Shown here: positions 1 through 12,749 of the stretch, piece after piece
Numbering within the stretch: position 1 is the first letter of the stretch
How the letters are laid out: each line of letters begins with the position of its first letter
Source of the DNA: Lichtheimia corymbifera B2541
Taxonomy: Eukaryota > Mucoromycota > Mucoromycetes > Mucorales > Lichtheimiaceae
DNA: 64,000 nt
Direction: 5' to 3'
NCBI GenBank assembly: GCA_000697475.1
Contig: JNEU01001091.1
Coordinates: 62,001-126,000 of the forward strand
Position numbers and translations under genes: made by a program
Notes under the pieces: model-generated
Seen by the model: only the letters and a program-made list of their open reading frames with translations
Databases searched by the model: none
What the model was told of the DNA's origin: nothing

Positions 1-146
1 AATGAAACTCAACGCGTCCTGCGGTTATCTTTAGGGGTTGTTTAGAGTTTAGCTGTACACTGTGTTGCTGAATATGATAGGCTGGTCCAATCAGGTCTGT
101 GCTGCATAATACTGTCGACGATTCCTTACCTCGATCCAACTGCATC

Positions 147-155
147 TATATAAAG
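147..155 (+). promoter_or_regulatory. TATA-like box of the Zn2Cys6 gene
   Basis: A TATATAAAG sequence lies about 80 nt upstream of the ATG at 233, a plausible core-promoter distance once a short 5' UTR is allowed. The assignment rests on sequence and spacing only. Confidence 0.5.
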
Positions 156-232
156 CATGAATTTGTGGTCACCATCATCTCACTCATTACCCCAAATCAT
201 CTTCTTTATCTTGTAAACTTCACATCTTTAAT

Positions 233-1160
233 ATGGATTTCTCGCTTTCATACGATTGGAGCATGTATGCACCCATCAATACTACTTCTGCACCACCGTC
301 TGTGCACTATCCTTCCTTCTCAGCTTCCTCCGATCTGTCATCATCATCCGCCATGATCTACCCAATTATCAACCCTCCAGTCGTTCAATCTCAACAAGCT
401 CCTACCCAAAAGAAAGACATCACAAAGAAACCCAAGCGTAAACAGGTGAAGAATGCATGCAGTAAGTTTCCCGCCTCACGGAAAAAGTTATAGGCAACAT
501 CTCTAACCACTTTCTTAAATAGTCAATTGCCAAAAAGCATGCAAAAAGTGTGATGATGGACGTGCTTGCCAACGATGTATCAAGCTTGGATTGACAGCTA
601 CATGCGTTGACTCACCTCGCAAGGAACGGCGCAAGGGTGTTAAACGTGGACCTTATAAAAAACGCCAACCTCGTGCCCAACAACAGCAGCTCGCACAGCA
701 AATGGAGCAGCAACAATGCGAGCAAACCTTTCAGCAGCCTAGTGCTTTTGACTGGTTTGATCCTGCATTAGGATGTTGGCCCATTCAGCAAGAACAGCCT
801 ATCTGGGATAATCAATTTTCTGCTTTGGACTTGTTTGCAGTGGACAGCATCCCGCAGCAACAGCAACAGCAACCCATGCTCCCAATGGAAGATGACCTTT
901 CTGCCGGCAGTAGCCCTTCCAATACAACATTGAGCTCACCCACTACACCTCCTTCGGCACATTCACTCTTGCCTGCCCAACAGCGTATTGCTATGCTTCA
1001 ATCTCAACAACAGCAAATGTTCCAGCAACAAACGCTGATGCTTGAGCAGTTTCAACAAAAGCAACAACAGCCAATCCCTTTGCAGCAGCAGCAGCAACAA
1101 CAAACAATGCCAGAACTGGTTTCGGCATGGATGTTTGAACCTACCCAATGCTATCTTTGA
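233..1160 (+). CDS. Zn2Cys6 fungal-type transcription factor, glutamine-rich
   Basis: Two exons (233-461, 523-1160) join in frame to 288 aa. The splice restores a GAL4-type binuclear zinc cluster around residues 76-101: ACINCQKACKKC, then CQRC and a sixth Cys in TATC, with spacing C-x2-C-x6-C-x5-C-x2-C-x8-C plus one extra Cys inside the first loop. A strongly basic tail (RKERRKGVKRGPYKKR) follows, as in DNA-binding linkers of this family. The remaining C-terminal half is rich in Gln with several poly-Q runs, typical of an activation region. The N-terminus is Ser/Pro-rich. It presumably binds DNA in the nucleus; target genes cannot be told. The family is certain; the specific orthologue is not recognised. 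The GT-AG intron splits the first Cys pair of the cluster. Confidence 0.88.
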
Positions 1161-2580
1161 GCTTTTGGCAATCTCTATTACCCGCTCTCTCTTTCCAATC
1201 CTATTTAATCCTTCTTGTATATACCCATGACGTTCATAACGCATTCCTTCTTATTCATTCCTCCGATTACCGGCTACTCGACACTCTTTCCTTGGTCAAA
1301 ATTATTCTATATGCATTTGGAGATGCGTGCATCTTCATCTTTCATCACCACTTTTTTCATGCTGCAACATTTACTAGTAGACAACTCATCACCATTCTTC
1401 ATATTTCCTTTCCCTGTCCTTAAAACATTAAGCATAATATGGTCAATACAATACATCAACGGGGCTGATAATAATAATACACTCGCTTTTCCTATATAAC
1501 AACTCGCTATCATTTTTATAATCAATGTTGATTACACGTGGGCTATTGGGAATAATGATGGATGCTTGTTTCGATCATTATTGATTTGATGCCATTTACG
1601 CTCTTATATTCAACTCCATGCATATTTGCAAAGGACAAACATCACAATGAAGGATCTCATTCACCGATATTTGAAGACTTACTATTGGTGTATCCATCTC
1701 ACCTGAGTTTGATCATTCATGGATTGTGTATAGGAGTAAAATCTCGCTCATTGTTTGAGCAGATACATACTCTCTATGGTAAGGATCGTCTTCATTTTAA
1801 AAAGGCAGACGAGTAGAGTACTGCGATCGAGAGTTTAAATGCCGTTGCCTTTACGGTACAAGTACGTAACGTAATGCGTCGTCACTGGTGATGGGTAGGG
1901 GTCTTGTAAAGGAGTAATTGCCGATCCACAACGTGGTAAGAATATACATCGATGTTTTGGGTAGCATGTGTTTTAAGCTGCAACTTTATTCTTATAATCT
2001 TATCATGCTTCACGACAACGTCATGATCTCTATGTTAGCTGTCATTGTCGACGTTTTTGGAAAAATACGGTTTCAGCGTTGTGTAAATGGAGGATCCAAA
2101 CGTAGCAATTCACTCCCATGTTTGCAATTGACGAGAGACAGCTACGCTCATTTGAGCACTTTATGCCAACCAGTGAAAAACATGGTCCGCTGTAGTGATG
2201 CATTGGTTGCACAGACGACCAAAGCAGATTTGTTTCCATAGCAACAACCATCTCCCAACACAATGATGTTTATTGTTGCAAATCAAGTATGTAATGACCC
2301 AACTCGATTGGCTGACTGTTCCCTAGACAATGACTTTGCCATTGTTAATGTAGCATGGCTTATGATGAATCCTCTAATACATGGTATCGATAGGCTACAA
2401 GCGGTTCATATTATTGATGGATGCATAATGTCTTTTATCATTTTGTATAACATAAAAAAAACTAAGCTATCTCCCCAAGCATGCAGGAACAGAAGCTATT
2501 GCAATTCGGACGTCCGCATTAACCCTTCCGTTTGTTCTCCTTGTTGGTTGTTCCTCTTTCTCCCCGAACACCGACTTTTG
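1161..2580. other. intergenic, no gene recognised
   Basis: About 1.4 kb between the Zn2Cys6 gene and the DUF2408 gene. Open frames here are short, lack family resemblance and splice poorly. It presumably contains the 3' UTR of the first gene and the promoter of the next. Confidence 0.5.
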
Positions 2581-4420
2581 ATGACTGTAGTACCCATTCC
2601 AACACAAGGTGCGCACCCCACTAGAATACGATCGTAACTTTTGACTCATTCAGCATTCGACTAGAAATCCCTGTTCTCGAGAGTCTTATCACTATTCGTC
2701 ACAAGCTCTCAGCATTGAAGAAAGACAGAGATGCCAGCCCAAAAAGTGAAACAATCCTTGAGCTCTACCAAGAAACCGAAAAGCAAGTGGAGACGCTAGC
2801 TGCTATTCGATCGGGTGATGTTTGGGATCCGACTCTTCGCAATCGACTCAATGACGTATTGGACGATGTTATGTCGCTGCTTTCCCTCTTTTACATGAGT
2901 CTTGGGCGTAATAGACAAAGTAAGTGTGATCTAAGATAGGAGCGTCGTCGTAATTTGATGCTGATTTTACTTGACAGGTCCTGCCGTCTATGTCCATTTG
3001 GTAACGGCCGAGGTAAGCATCACCTGGTGGATCAGCTATCTTTTTTTGCACAAGCTGAGTGTGATATTATTCTATGTATAGCGCTATTTAGGTCAGCTGG
3101 CACAAATGGGCATCTACACAGACTCGATCCTCGTGGAGATCGAAGCACGGCTCTCCGATGTGGAAAATATCATTTATGCAGACGAGAATGGCGAGATTGC
3201 ATCATCATTCCTTGACCTACTCAAGAAGAAATTGGCCCGATGCAGTAAGTTGTTATATGACTCATTTCATTGTTGTTATGGTTACTCATGGTTTCTATGG
3301 AGCACGAATTGGATATCCTTCTCGAGTTGACTCGCGACGTATCTCCTGAGCTGTAAGTACTTGTGGACAAGCTGTAGGTGTATCCAATAGCTGACAACCG
3401 TATCTCTGTAGCGAATCCATACACAAGGAGCTTACGACATTAAGGCGAGATTTGGGCATAGTCGCCGCAAGGCCCGCGGGTTTTACAGCCAATGACATTT
3501 TACCGTTCCAGGAAAAGGTAATTGGATTTTGGATGCATCAATAACATGATGTTTCTAACCAACTTGTTGTGTAGCTGCGTCAAATTGATCAACGCTGGTC
3601 ATCCAAAGAAAGCGAACAGCTGCCCGGCAAAGGATTGATTGTTGGCTTATTGGAGCAACTACATGAAGAGACACACGACCTTATCGCATCAACTGAAAAC
3701 ATATCAGCATCATTGGTCCCATTGGCTGATCGTCTCAAGGAGATCAAAGGACAACTGGAGCGATTGGCGCTGACACATCGATGGACGTTACGAGAGACCG
3801 ATCTGTATACTTTTCAGGTATATATTGCTCATTGCTTGTGAGATATATGTATTGACATCATCACTCAATGCCTTTATAGGTTCAGCTGCAGGAAATTGAA
3901 AAGTTGCGGGTGAATGGCAAGTTCAAGGACGCAGATGGGAATGTTCCTGAAGGTCAAACGGTCATCAACTTTTTGCTTCGTGGCTGTTATCGCTTGATCT
4001 CAAAGATGCTTGGAGAGAACGTGCCGGTAGCTGAAGCATTGATGCCTGTCCACAACCAACTAAGCACGGTGCGACGCTGTTTGATTGAAGTACAAAAGTG
4101 TGGCAAACCTGATTCAGCACGCGATCTTTATCCGTAAGTCAAATAGGCTTCTATGTGATGCAGGATGTTAAAACTAACACGCATTCATAGGTATCAAATG
4201 AAATTAGCAAGCATCGACAATATTCGTGTGAATGGAATCTTTTATGATGAAGATAACAACATCCCAGAAGGTAGCTATGACGAATAGAGATATTGGATGT
4301 GTCATTGTGTTGGTATATTGACATACAACTATTATAGGGCAAGCGATTTGTATTGCACTGCTGAACGAGTGCTACGACATTCTTCACGAGCTGATGTCTG
4401 CAGTCGACGAAACCAACTAG
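2581..4420 (+). CDS. DUF2408 / UPF0662 family protein
   Basis: About ten exons: 2581-2608, 2665-2919, 2978-3012, 3082-3244, about 3303-3352, 3412-3517, 3575-3817, 3880-4133, 4191-4270, 4338-4420. The start MTVVPIPTQ joins to EIPVLESLITIRHKL, which is why this ATG was chosen. Two related segments, EIEKLRVNGKFKDADGNVPEG and SIDNIRVNGIFYDEDNNIPEG, each followed by a helical tail, are the hallmark of DUF2408 (S. pombe UPF0662 proteins). The rest is helical, with RRWTLRETDLY-like sequence in the middle. Function of the family is poorly known and none is proposed. Oddity: between 3244 and 3303 the only GT-AG pair leaves the conserved frame off by one base, so either a non-canonical junction or a one-base indel is present. 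Confidence 0.82.
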
Positions 4421-6874
4421 CTTGAATCGGCTCTTACAAGCTGCTGCAGGTACTTAAGGAAAAAAGTTCAAAAGGCTGACTATAACACAAATCCAATGCC
4501 GGAGAGGTGTCTGCCATCCTATAGCTCAGTCCCACCGTTCTCGGTATTCCGGTGAATGCTAGTTGAATTTCTTAAGGAACATTTAGCCTCTTGGATGAGG
4601 ATAGTGTTATGGCAACCAATGTAGTTTCCCAGAGTCAATAAATTGCAAGGACATGATACACAATAATAGTAGTCTGGTGTTGTGATTCTTATAGCTTGTA
4701 ATACCTATGAAATAATGATCTTACAATAAGCCTTCTTAGTAGTCTACACGTCTGTCCATCGTCTCTCCTACATGTGGGTCCTTTGCAAGCATAAATCTCA
4801 TAATGAAACATGCGGATTTTGAATGAATGGAGTTGATCAGCATGACGGAGAGCATCTGCTGACCAAGTTTCAAGGTCGAGATGTGCAATCCCAAGGTATT
4901 TTATACTGTATCAATAAATCATGGATTCGACGGATACCCAATTTCCGACCAGCATAGTAAATCCCACATTATACCATCCCATTCCCAATTTCTAAATGAA
5001 GCATGACATCTTTATGAGAACGAAATTGATCAGCATGTCCGAGAGCACGTTGTCTGAAAGTTTCAAGTTTGAGAAGGGTGATCTCATGGTTATAGACCGT
5101 TTTCCCTATTATATGTTCCCGTCAGTTGATTGTCGGACGCTCCCATTTTTTATTTCACAATGAAGCCTGCAGCTTTAATATGAATGGGGTTGATCAGCAT
5201 GCCGAAGCCCACGGTCAGACCAAGTTTGACTATGGAGGTGGGCAACGGCGGGGGGGTGCACTATGCACCCTACTTGCGTTCCGTCCGTCCATTGCCGCTC
5301 CTATATTTGGACCGCCCGATTCATTGAAACATCATAATGGAGTATGCAATTTTTAAATGAATGGAGCTGATCAGCATGACTCAGGGAACCTTCTTACCAA
5401 GTTTCATGTTCAAGGGAGGCAATCCAAGGTGATGCATACTGTTTGGCATTTCGATGAATCCGGGCGGGGACGGAATTTCTGTCCGTCATTAATAAACCCC
5501 ACATTACATTCTCCCTTTCAAAATCTTTGAATGAAGTGTGGGTTCCTTATTAAGAAAAAGTTGGTCAGCATGTCCGAGAGCACATTGTGTGCAAGTTTCA
5601 GGTTCGAGAGAGGCAATCCCAAGGTCAAGACTAGTTTTATAGTGTGCATGGATCTGTCGGACGGTGCCTGATCTATTTAATTTCTACCTCTTCCACTCCC
5701 TGGTTCTTGCCTATTCTTCTTCCATTCTCAACTGTTGTCCCATTCAAGTACAACTACAGCCTGCGAACGATTGTCCTGCTTCAACCCTTCATGTCATTGC
5801 TACGATTGTCTAGATCCTGTTGTCTTGGACTGAATGGCTAGTTGATGGCGTGTGCACCACACTACAACACCCACGTTCCTTGACACTGCACGTTCTCTTG
5901 TACACTCTTATGCCACAACCAATCGTAACAGCATTCATTCCGGCAGTTGCCATTAGCAAGGTCTTTACTCCCTTGTCTCAAGCTACTTGCAGCAACCTGC
6001 CTTGCAGCCTTTTCACGTGAACAGCAAATAGTCATTATACAGAGACAGCTTTATTTACGTGTATCAACTTGCTATAATACAAACGAATTCTTATACATAT
6101 GGATATGGGTACATTGGATGGAAGGATTTGGATAATACAACGCGTGGAAAAAGTGTATCCATTGTCAACCTGACCTTGATGCTATCATCCTGAACGGTTG
6201 CTGGATCCAGCTATCGTACTTTAAAGTGTATTCCATGGCAGCTGCTTTCATCATACTTTGTACAACCTGTCAACCATGATCATCCAACTCTATGAAAGAC
6301 ACATCATGCATATAGTTCGTCACCCTGTATCAAGAGCCACCTCGCATACCTCCCACCACCTTTACGCTGCGCGCTCAAAGTATAGGAACTTCCCTATATG
6401 GATTACTCTCCCTGTTGAAGCAATTCGCTGTAGCTCTCAATTCATCTCTTGTGTATGACGTTGCATTAATAAACGGCCAACCATTTCTAAGATTATATGA
6501 AGTAAGAGACTTTGTTTCTTCCTGACTTAGCCTCGCTGCCTGTGTGGGCATTTGATGGATTGTATTTAGAAAAATGTATGGCATGACAAATGCAAGTGAT
6601 AAAGGAAAAAGAGAAGAGTTTGACTGATGCATTGTTTTCTTGGACAAAGGCCATGCGTATTCGATAGTATAACCCATCTCCACTTTTATTAGTGATTGGA
6701 TCTTGTATAGGAAAGTATCCTACAATGGCGGAAGATTTTAAAAGCATCTGATGGCATAGCTACTGGCAGCACATGATATACATATAACGTTCTGCTTTGC
6801 AAATTACATTATTTCTGGAATAACTGGATGGTATAGGCAGTTTGATGTAAGTCAACTTTTTATTGTTTCCTAAT
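4421..6874. other. gene-poor intergenic region carrying tandem repeats
   Basis: No convincing coding sequence in about 2.4 kb. The central part (about 4790-5640) is the diverged tandem repeat described separately. The stretch 5640-6870 has only short unrelated open frames and probably holds the 3' UTR of the TRIP4-like gene. Confidence 0.5.
4790..5640. repeat. diverged tandem repeat, about 5 units of 160-195 bp
   Basis: The core TTGATCAGCATG (with variants) recurs near 4833, 5026, 5190, 5367 and 5560. Each time it follows an AATGAA...-type stretch and precedes a CAAGTTTCA...GTTCGAGA...GGCAATCCCAAGG-like stretch. Units differ by many substitutions and small indels, so this is an old array. 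A similar layout (AATGAAACATG, then TCAATCGAAC, then GCAAGTTTCACGATCAAGG) occurs near 33.1-33.7 kb, suggesting one dispersed family. Confidence 0.75.
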
Positions 6875-8618
6875 CTAGTAATTGTTGATGCATGAATTTG
6901 GCTCAACAGGGATATCACGATCGTCAGCTACACTGGTTGCATATTCGTAATCATCGAGCATATCATCGAATTGCACCCGTTCTTTTCTCCTTCTAGCTTT
7001 TCCACCCTTGATTGTTGATTGTTTGCCAATAAACTTGGGGGCATGGACACCTTTAAGCAGTGGATTGTGTGCAAAAGTCCCTGCTGAACCATCATCTTGT
7101 TTTGGATGTTCCACCTTGGATGGCTGTGGTGGTTCTTCTGGCTCCGAGTCTTCATCAGAACTTGCACTTTCCTCGTTGACGACGACTTGACGCGACTGAA
7201 CATCGATGGTCATAACACGACGACGTGAATCGGTATTCTGAAGTTTCTTGAGGTTGGCCTGCTGTTTCTTTAGTAAAAGAGCTCGTTCTTGAGGAGACAA
7301 CCAGGGATTCAACTGATCTGACGGCAAAGTGAAATCCGTAGCTTGATCTATATAAAAAGACAATCAATATATAAGATCACACCCAGAGATGGGCTTTACT
7401 TACCAATGACAGTAGTACGCTTTGCACTTGTACGCTGGAATTCCAGCAGCTTTTCCTTATGAGCCTCTGCACGCCTTCGTCGTTCATCTTCAACCTTTTC
7501 ATCCCATACTGGTTCTTGATACGCATTCTTTGGAACAATATCTCCACTGACTTTGGAAGCGTAGCCGACTGATGGTGTTGCTGCACTAGGAGCTTTACGA
7601 GGTTGTTGTGTAGCATTCATCCGTTGTTTTTGCTCTGCACGTTTCCGCTTGGCCTCTGCGATCAATGCGACCTGCTGCTCCTTGGATAAAACCGGTGTGC
7701 CACAAAAAGTACATGGTCCCGGACCTTCAGCAGTGCAAATGATCTTGCCACAATTGAGACAATTGGGTGCCACTGTCAACAAAGGATGCTTCGTCGCTGA
7801 TAATAATGGCTAATATTAGTATCGAATAGGCCATCCCCGATTTCTCTTTTCATATATACCTTGACAATGACAGACACGTCTTTTACCATTCTTCTCTGTG
7901 GTGGACGCTTTGATATGTAGCTCCTTCAATGCAGCTTCCAAGGTCATTTCATTCTTCTTTTTCTTCTTCTTTTCAGTGGTGGTGTTGGTGGGTTCAGTGG
8001 ATGAAGATTGACTTTGAGAGGATGTTTTTTGCTTGGCTTGTGCTTTGCGTGAACTATGGTAGGTAGTAATGTCAGATACCCATCGTTCCAATCCCGCTAT
8101 TTATGCATGGAGTAAGACTCACCTACGGAAATAATCCCCTTCATTCTCCTTTTTCATATAAACATTGATGTTGCTTGGCCATTCAGTCTCTTGTCGTTCG
8201 GTTGCTGGAAGTGATGGGAAATGCTGTACTCCAGTACTTGGTGGCTTCTGCTGCGGTGTCTGTGGCTGTGGCTGTGGTGGTGGTGTTGGTGTTGGTGTCG
8301 ATCGTTGCCTTTGCTGCGGTGATGATGATGCCTGTGACAGTGCTTGTTTCTTGGGTCCAGCAAACTGACGCGATGTATACTCTTGAATAAAAGCAATGCG
8401 GTCTTGATCCGATCCAAGCATTTCCTACATGCAAAAGGGATGAGTCAGCTGTTGTCGAATGAGAGTAAAAAGCGTTGCCATGTTACCATCAAATGGTTTG
8501 AGAATTCGTCAGCAGTCTTCAACGTCTTCAGATACGGCAGAACTTGAGTTTTAAGAGTTTCATCATCAAAGCCGAGGAATTCGCTCAGTTTATGAACAGC
8601 CCAAGAATCGGTATCCAT
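6875..8618 (-). CDS. TRIP4/ASC-1 homologue (Rqt4-like), C2HC5 zinc finger protein
   Basis: Five exons (8618-8487, 8424-8123, 8053-7860, 7796-7404, 7347-6875) join to 497 aa. Splicing assembles CHCQATKHPLLTVAPNCLNC, then GKIICTAEGPGPCTFCG, the C2HC5 zinc finger diagnostic of activating signal cointegrator 1 (TRIP4). The preceding region is Pro/Gln- and Lys-rich and disordered; the tail has NPWLSPQERALLLKKQQANL and an acidic stretch. In animals TRIP4 belongs to the ASC-1 complex; its fungal counterpart Rqt4 is a subunit of the ribosome-quality-control trigger complex that splits collided ribosomes. That role is inferred from the family. The start MDTDSW is the first ATG giving a short N-terminal helical domain; an ATG 33 nt upstream (8651) is also in frame. 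Confidence 0.88.
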
Positions 8619-10206
8619 CGTATTGATAAAACGGGTGACAATAGAGATCAAGAGAAAGGAATGACAAGATCAATCCCCGGCATTTCATTTGACAACATAT
8701 CCAATCTGCTGCGGTCAGAGAACGCATTCCTACTTTGTACAACCTTTATTGCACAATCCTTCACAGTGAGACATACGTATAATATGCTTGCATCTACAGT
8801 TTCGGTGCAATCTAGGCTTCACTACTACTAGTGCACAATGTGGATGAAGCAGGCTTACTTTGTTATCCAAAGATGTCATAGGAATAGGAGCTACAATACT
8901 GCCAATTTACCAAGCTCATAACACGCATTGGAAGGACACAAAATCCGGGGCATGCTACCTATAAGAAGCTATTCAATACAATGAACACGGTGATGAGACC
9001 TTGACACGCAAATCTCCGCCTTGGACAATGAAAGTGTATCATTACCCCTTGAACTCAACAAGAAGACACAAATGCGTCATTATTTCATAGAAGATATAAA
9101 AGCCAATGTATCCTGCTTCTCTGTTTCCCACGTTCTCTTCCCCCCCCATTGCTCCATTTCAAAATGCAAGTTGATGCTACCAGAGTTATACGTGCATGTA
9201 CTACAACAACATCATCTTATTTGGTATAGGTTTCAACGACCTGCAAGAATCGCACATGGAAAGCATAGGGCCAGGCTACTAAAGGAGGAGCAAGAGAGAC
9301 AAAAGGAGCAAGAAAGAAAACAAGAACAAGAAGGATCAGAGCAACAGCAGCAAAAAGGAACGTCTCAAGAGAGAGAGGAGGGATCGTTGGATACCCATAT
9401 TCATGGAGGTGTGGCGGAAGACTTACACCATATGCACATTTCGAATCCTTGAATGTCAAATAAACATCAGTAGCGTTATAGTTCCTTCCAATCAACTTTT
9501 ACCATCATAGATTTTAAGTATCCATTCGAGAGCCACGTCCTATATATCACACTCAAAGCACAGTGCATTATCGGGAGCATATAGTTTAGATAAGGATCTA
9601 CGTTTCAGCATCATCAAAGTGGTACCCGCGATCTGTTGTTTGTAATATCAGCTGATAGTGAGACATATTGAAGCAAAGATAGGCGAGTTATTGCCAGATC
9701 GCGTATAATGGTTTTGATACAATTGCAAGGAGACATTGAGTGGGAGCCTTTTACTTACAAAGACCACATTTATTTGATATCCTTTCCCTTCATCCTATTC
9801 TCCATCCATGCTCGGTCTTCTATATTAATTCATCTAATCCCATTCCTTTTCAAGAAACTGCCGAGCCATTCAGGGTTCACGCAAGAAGTTTACTTGCAAT
9901 TAATGCATCCAATGGTGTGGTTGTGAGTGTGACCTCGCAAAAAACAAAAGCGCCTGACTAACCTTCTTACACAAACAACAGCCCTTTCTCAGCCAGTCGT
10001 ACAGTCTTTGTCTTTGGATTAAGCAGCACCACATATCTTAGCAACAGCACATACGAAGAACGGCAACGTGTTAACGAGCGAGAAAATACTCGACTCGTCT
10101 ATGCTTTTCTCAACAGCTGCTGATTCGCATACGATCCCACTCTTTGCAGCTTTTGCCAGCCCACCATTACGGTACCAACTCCTATTTGCACCACACACAC
10201 ACCGTA
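8619..10206. other. divergent intergenic region
   Basis: About 1.6 kb between two divergent genes. A TATAAAA at 9095-9101 is followed by a pyrimidine-rich stretch and an open frame to 9452 with a charged, Gln/Glu-rich tail. No start-to-stop model with good splice sites could be built for it, so it is not called as a gene. The 5' part of the cyclin gene may lie at its right end. Confidence 0.45.
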
Positions 10207-12212
10207 ATGTATCCACAATACGCTCATCCTGCTCTTGATCCGATTCATGGCATGGTTCCAGCCGGTGCAATGTACCATCAGCCACCGTTGCAGTATTCAT
10301 ATCAGACTCCAGCTTCGTTTCAGCCGGCAGCAGCAGCAGGACATCCAATACAACAGTATCCATGTGTTCCTCCGCTTGAGCCGTTGCCAAGTGCAACCGA
10401 TGTACCACAGACACTGGGATTACCGATACATCAGTTGGCCGAGTTTGCTTCGTCCATGGTATATCTCATGTGGCATGCTAGACGTCCTTCGGTGATGGCA
10501 TTGCATAGTGAATCTTTATCTCCTACATCATCCTCCGAACCAGGAGCAGAAAAAGAACAGAGCACTGAAGATGACGATACCACACTATCTCACTCTAATC
10601 AGCAGCAAGATACTCAACATCGTGAGACTGCTCATATTGCTAATGGAACTAGCAATGCCTTTAAAAAGTTCTCTCGACAGGCAAGCATCATCATCAGCTT
10701 ATTACTAGTCCATCTTTGACTTATGGCATTTTCATTAGATTTTGTATGCTACACAATTATCCGAATCCGTTGTCATGTTATCGCTCAAGTACATTGCAAT
10801 GTTGCTGCAAAAGAATCCAAACATCCAAGGAGCTGAGGGATCAGAGTATCGATTGTTTACTGTGGCGCTAATGCTCGGTAATAACAATGACGCCAATCCG
10901 TATTATACATGCAAGGATGCTAATGCAGTCAATATATAGCAAACAAATTCCTTGATGATAACACGTTCACCAACAAGACCTGGGCAGATATCTCTTGCAT
11001 GAAAGTGACCGATCTCAACATTATGGAATTGGAGTTTCTTGACGTGTTGGATTTTGGATTGTTTGTCGACAAGGATGAGTTTGGACGATGGAAGATGGCA
11101 CTAGTCAACTTTAAGAATCAGCTGCATTCAGTTTACGAAGCACAAGAACTCGAACAACGACAAAAGATGATTGAAGCATCTTTGAAGAGCGTGGGCGTAT
11201 CTATGCTTCAAGATCATCAACAACAGCAACAACCATGGAATATGCAACAGCAGGCTGATGTGCAGCAACAATATCCTCATCCACAATACTTTTATCTCTT
11301 GTCAAAAGCACAGCAACCACACTTTCCTACACAACGAATCAATCAACCCCTGATGCGAGTTCCGTTAAGGGTACCTGCTCATCCTGTATATGTGAATGCA
11401 GGCCATTCATCATCATCCCATCATCTTCAACATGGTACTCAGGCACCACCATTACCTTTGCCTCCACCCCAAACACAATTTCAACACCATCCTCATCATC
11501 ATCATCATCATCAACCCATTTACGACAACATGATGCGATCATCGTCTTCAGCTGTCATGGCAACAACAGGTCATCATCATCCTCCGCCTCCTTTCTCTGC
11601 TGCACCATCACCCGCTGATACCCAATTTGCTTCACATCCTTCGTATCCACTTCGACCCTCATCACAGGTGCAACAAGGACATCCAATGAACCATGATACG
11701 AATGTAGCATCTTACACGCCGATGGGAGAGTTTAATGAAGGCGCGGCGTATTCGTACAGAACGGCGTCACCAGGAGGTTTTGTGAACCCAGTAGTAGGGA
11801 TTGGAGAACAAGCAGCTCCTCCGCCACAACCCATGTACTATTACATGCAAACACCAGCAACTGCATCGGCATCTAATACGTATGGTCACCCTACTACTAC
11901 TACTTCACAATCGCATCATGTTGACAATTCGTATCCATCATCATCATCAACAACATTGACTGGCAATGGCTCCTCTACTACCACTACTACTAACAGCAAC
12001 ACCGTGATGCATAATCAGGTAAATCTACCATTACTATTTTACACTATGATGAAATTAGCTAATGCGTTATGTAGATACCGCTTCATAACCGAACGCAAGT
12101 ACATCATCAGCATCCACCGTCATCATCAACACCATCCTCCTCAACCGCTGCGAAACGCAACAGCCGCAGTAGTAGTAATGGGCCCGTGCTCCAAGTTTCA
12201 GCAAACAATTGA
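10207..12212 (+). CDS. Pho80/Pcl-type cyclin (Pho85-family partner)
   Basis: Four exons (10207-10680, 10739-10877, 10940-12018, 12075-12212) give 609 aa. The cyclin box is assembled across introns: ATQLSESVVMLSLKYIAMLL, then EYRLFTVALMLANKFLDDNT, then TWADISCMKVTDLNIMELEF and LDVLDFGLFV. This is the arrangement of Pcl/Clg1-like cyclins that activate the Pho85 (CDK5-like) kinase. Long low-complexity Pro/Gln/His/Ser tails flank it. Role inferred from the family: linking nutrient or cell-cycle signals to the kinase. The first intron starts with GC (CAG then GCAAGC at 10681) and is a GC-AG intron. The N-terminus is uncertain: an acceptor-like TTTGCAG just before 10144 could mark an additional upstream exon. 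Confidence 0.85.
10681..10738 (+). other. GC-AG intron in the Pcl-type cyclin gene
   Basis: Exon ends ...CGACAG and the intron starts GCAAGC, ending TTCATTAG. It joins KKFSRQ to ILYATQLSES in phase 0. Reading through gives a stop before the conserved cyclin box. Confidence 0.85.
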
Positions 12213-12699
12213 CGACTCGCAAACAGCACAACCCATTTGTAGACATTGACAGCATCATTTTCTTTCTCTCTCTTTCTTTTGCAGTTATCATATCTTTACA
12301 TCTATCTATCATCTTAGTGAATATCACATCTATTTGATTCATTCTATTATGTATAAAAAAAAAGCCAGCATGCATTTCAACATCTTGACGATCCTTCTCC
12401 CCTGCATCAATGATAGCCAATAATTTCATTTACTTGTAAAGAAAACAGGTTTCAAGATGCACCACGATGATCAAGGCCTCCCTGATGTATTCACGCAGTG
12501 CATTTGCCAAGTGACACGAATGGATGTATCCCGAAACATAAAAAGAAAGACACACAGACCACATTATCATTTCTACCCAAAGGTGTGCAACGAGAACAAA
12601 AGGAAGAAGCAGAATCTTTGTATACAAGAGAAAACGATAGACTATAAACAAGAATATTATGGATGGGTAAATAAAGCGGAAGAGGGGGGAGGGAGCGTG

Positions 12700-12731
<32 letters not shown>

Positions 12732-12749
12732 GCTTTTTGTAGTGCTTTT
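12213..12749. other. convergent intergenic region with GA microsatellite
   Basis: Shared 3' region of the cyclin and WOPR genes. It contains a (GA)n run at about 12698-12727 next to a G-rich stretch. No coding signal is seen. Confidence 0.5.
12698..12727. repeat. (GA)n microsatellite
   Basis: Uninterrupted GA repeats in the convergent intergenic region 3' of the WOPR gene. Confidence 0.85.

Noticed and set aside
963..1244. Minus-strand open frame rich in Leu
   Set aside because: It is the antisense shadow of the CAG/CAA poly-Q tract of the Zn2Cys6 gene.
4790..5640. CRISPR-like array
   Set aside because: The repeats are long, highly diverged and not separated by unique spacers of constant size, and the genome is eukaryotic. 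It is an ordinary decayed tandem repeat.
9164..9452. Small gene after the TATAAAA at 9095
   Set aside because: The ATG frame stops after 21 codons, and no intron with matching phase joins it to the Gln/Glu-rich downstream frame.
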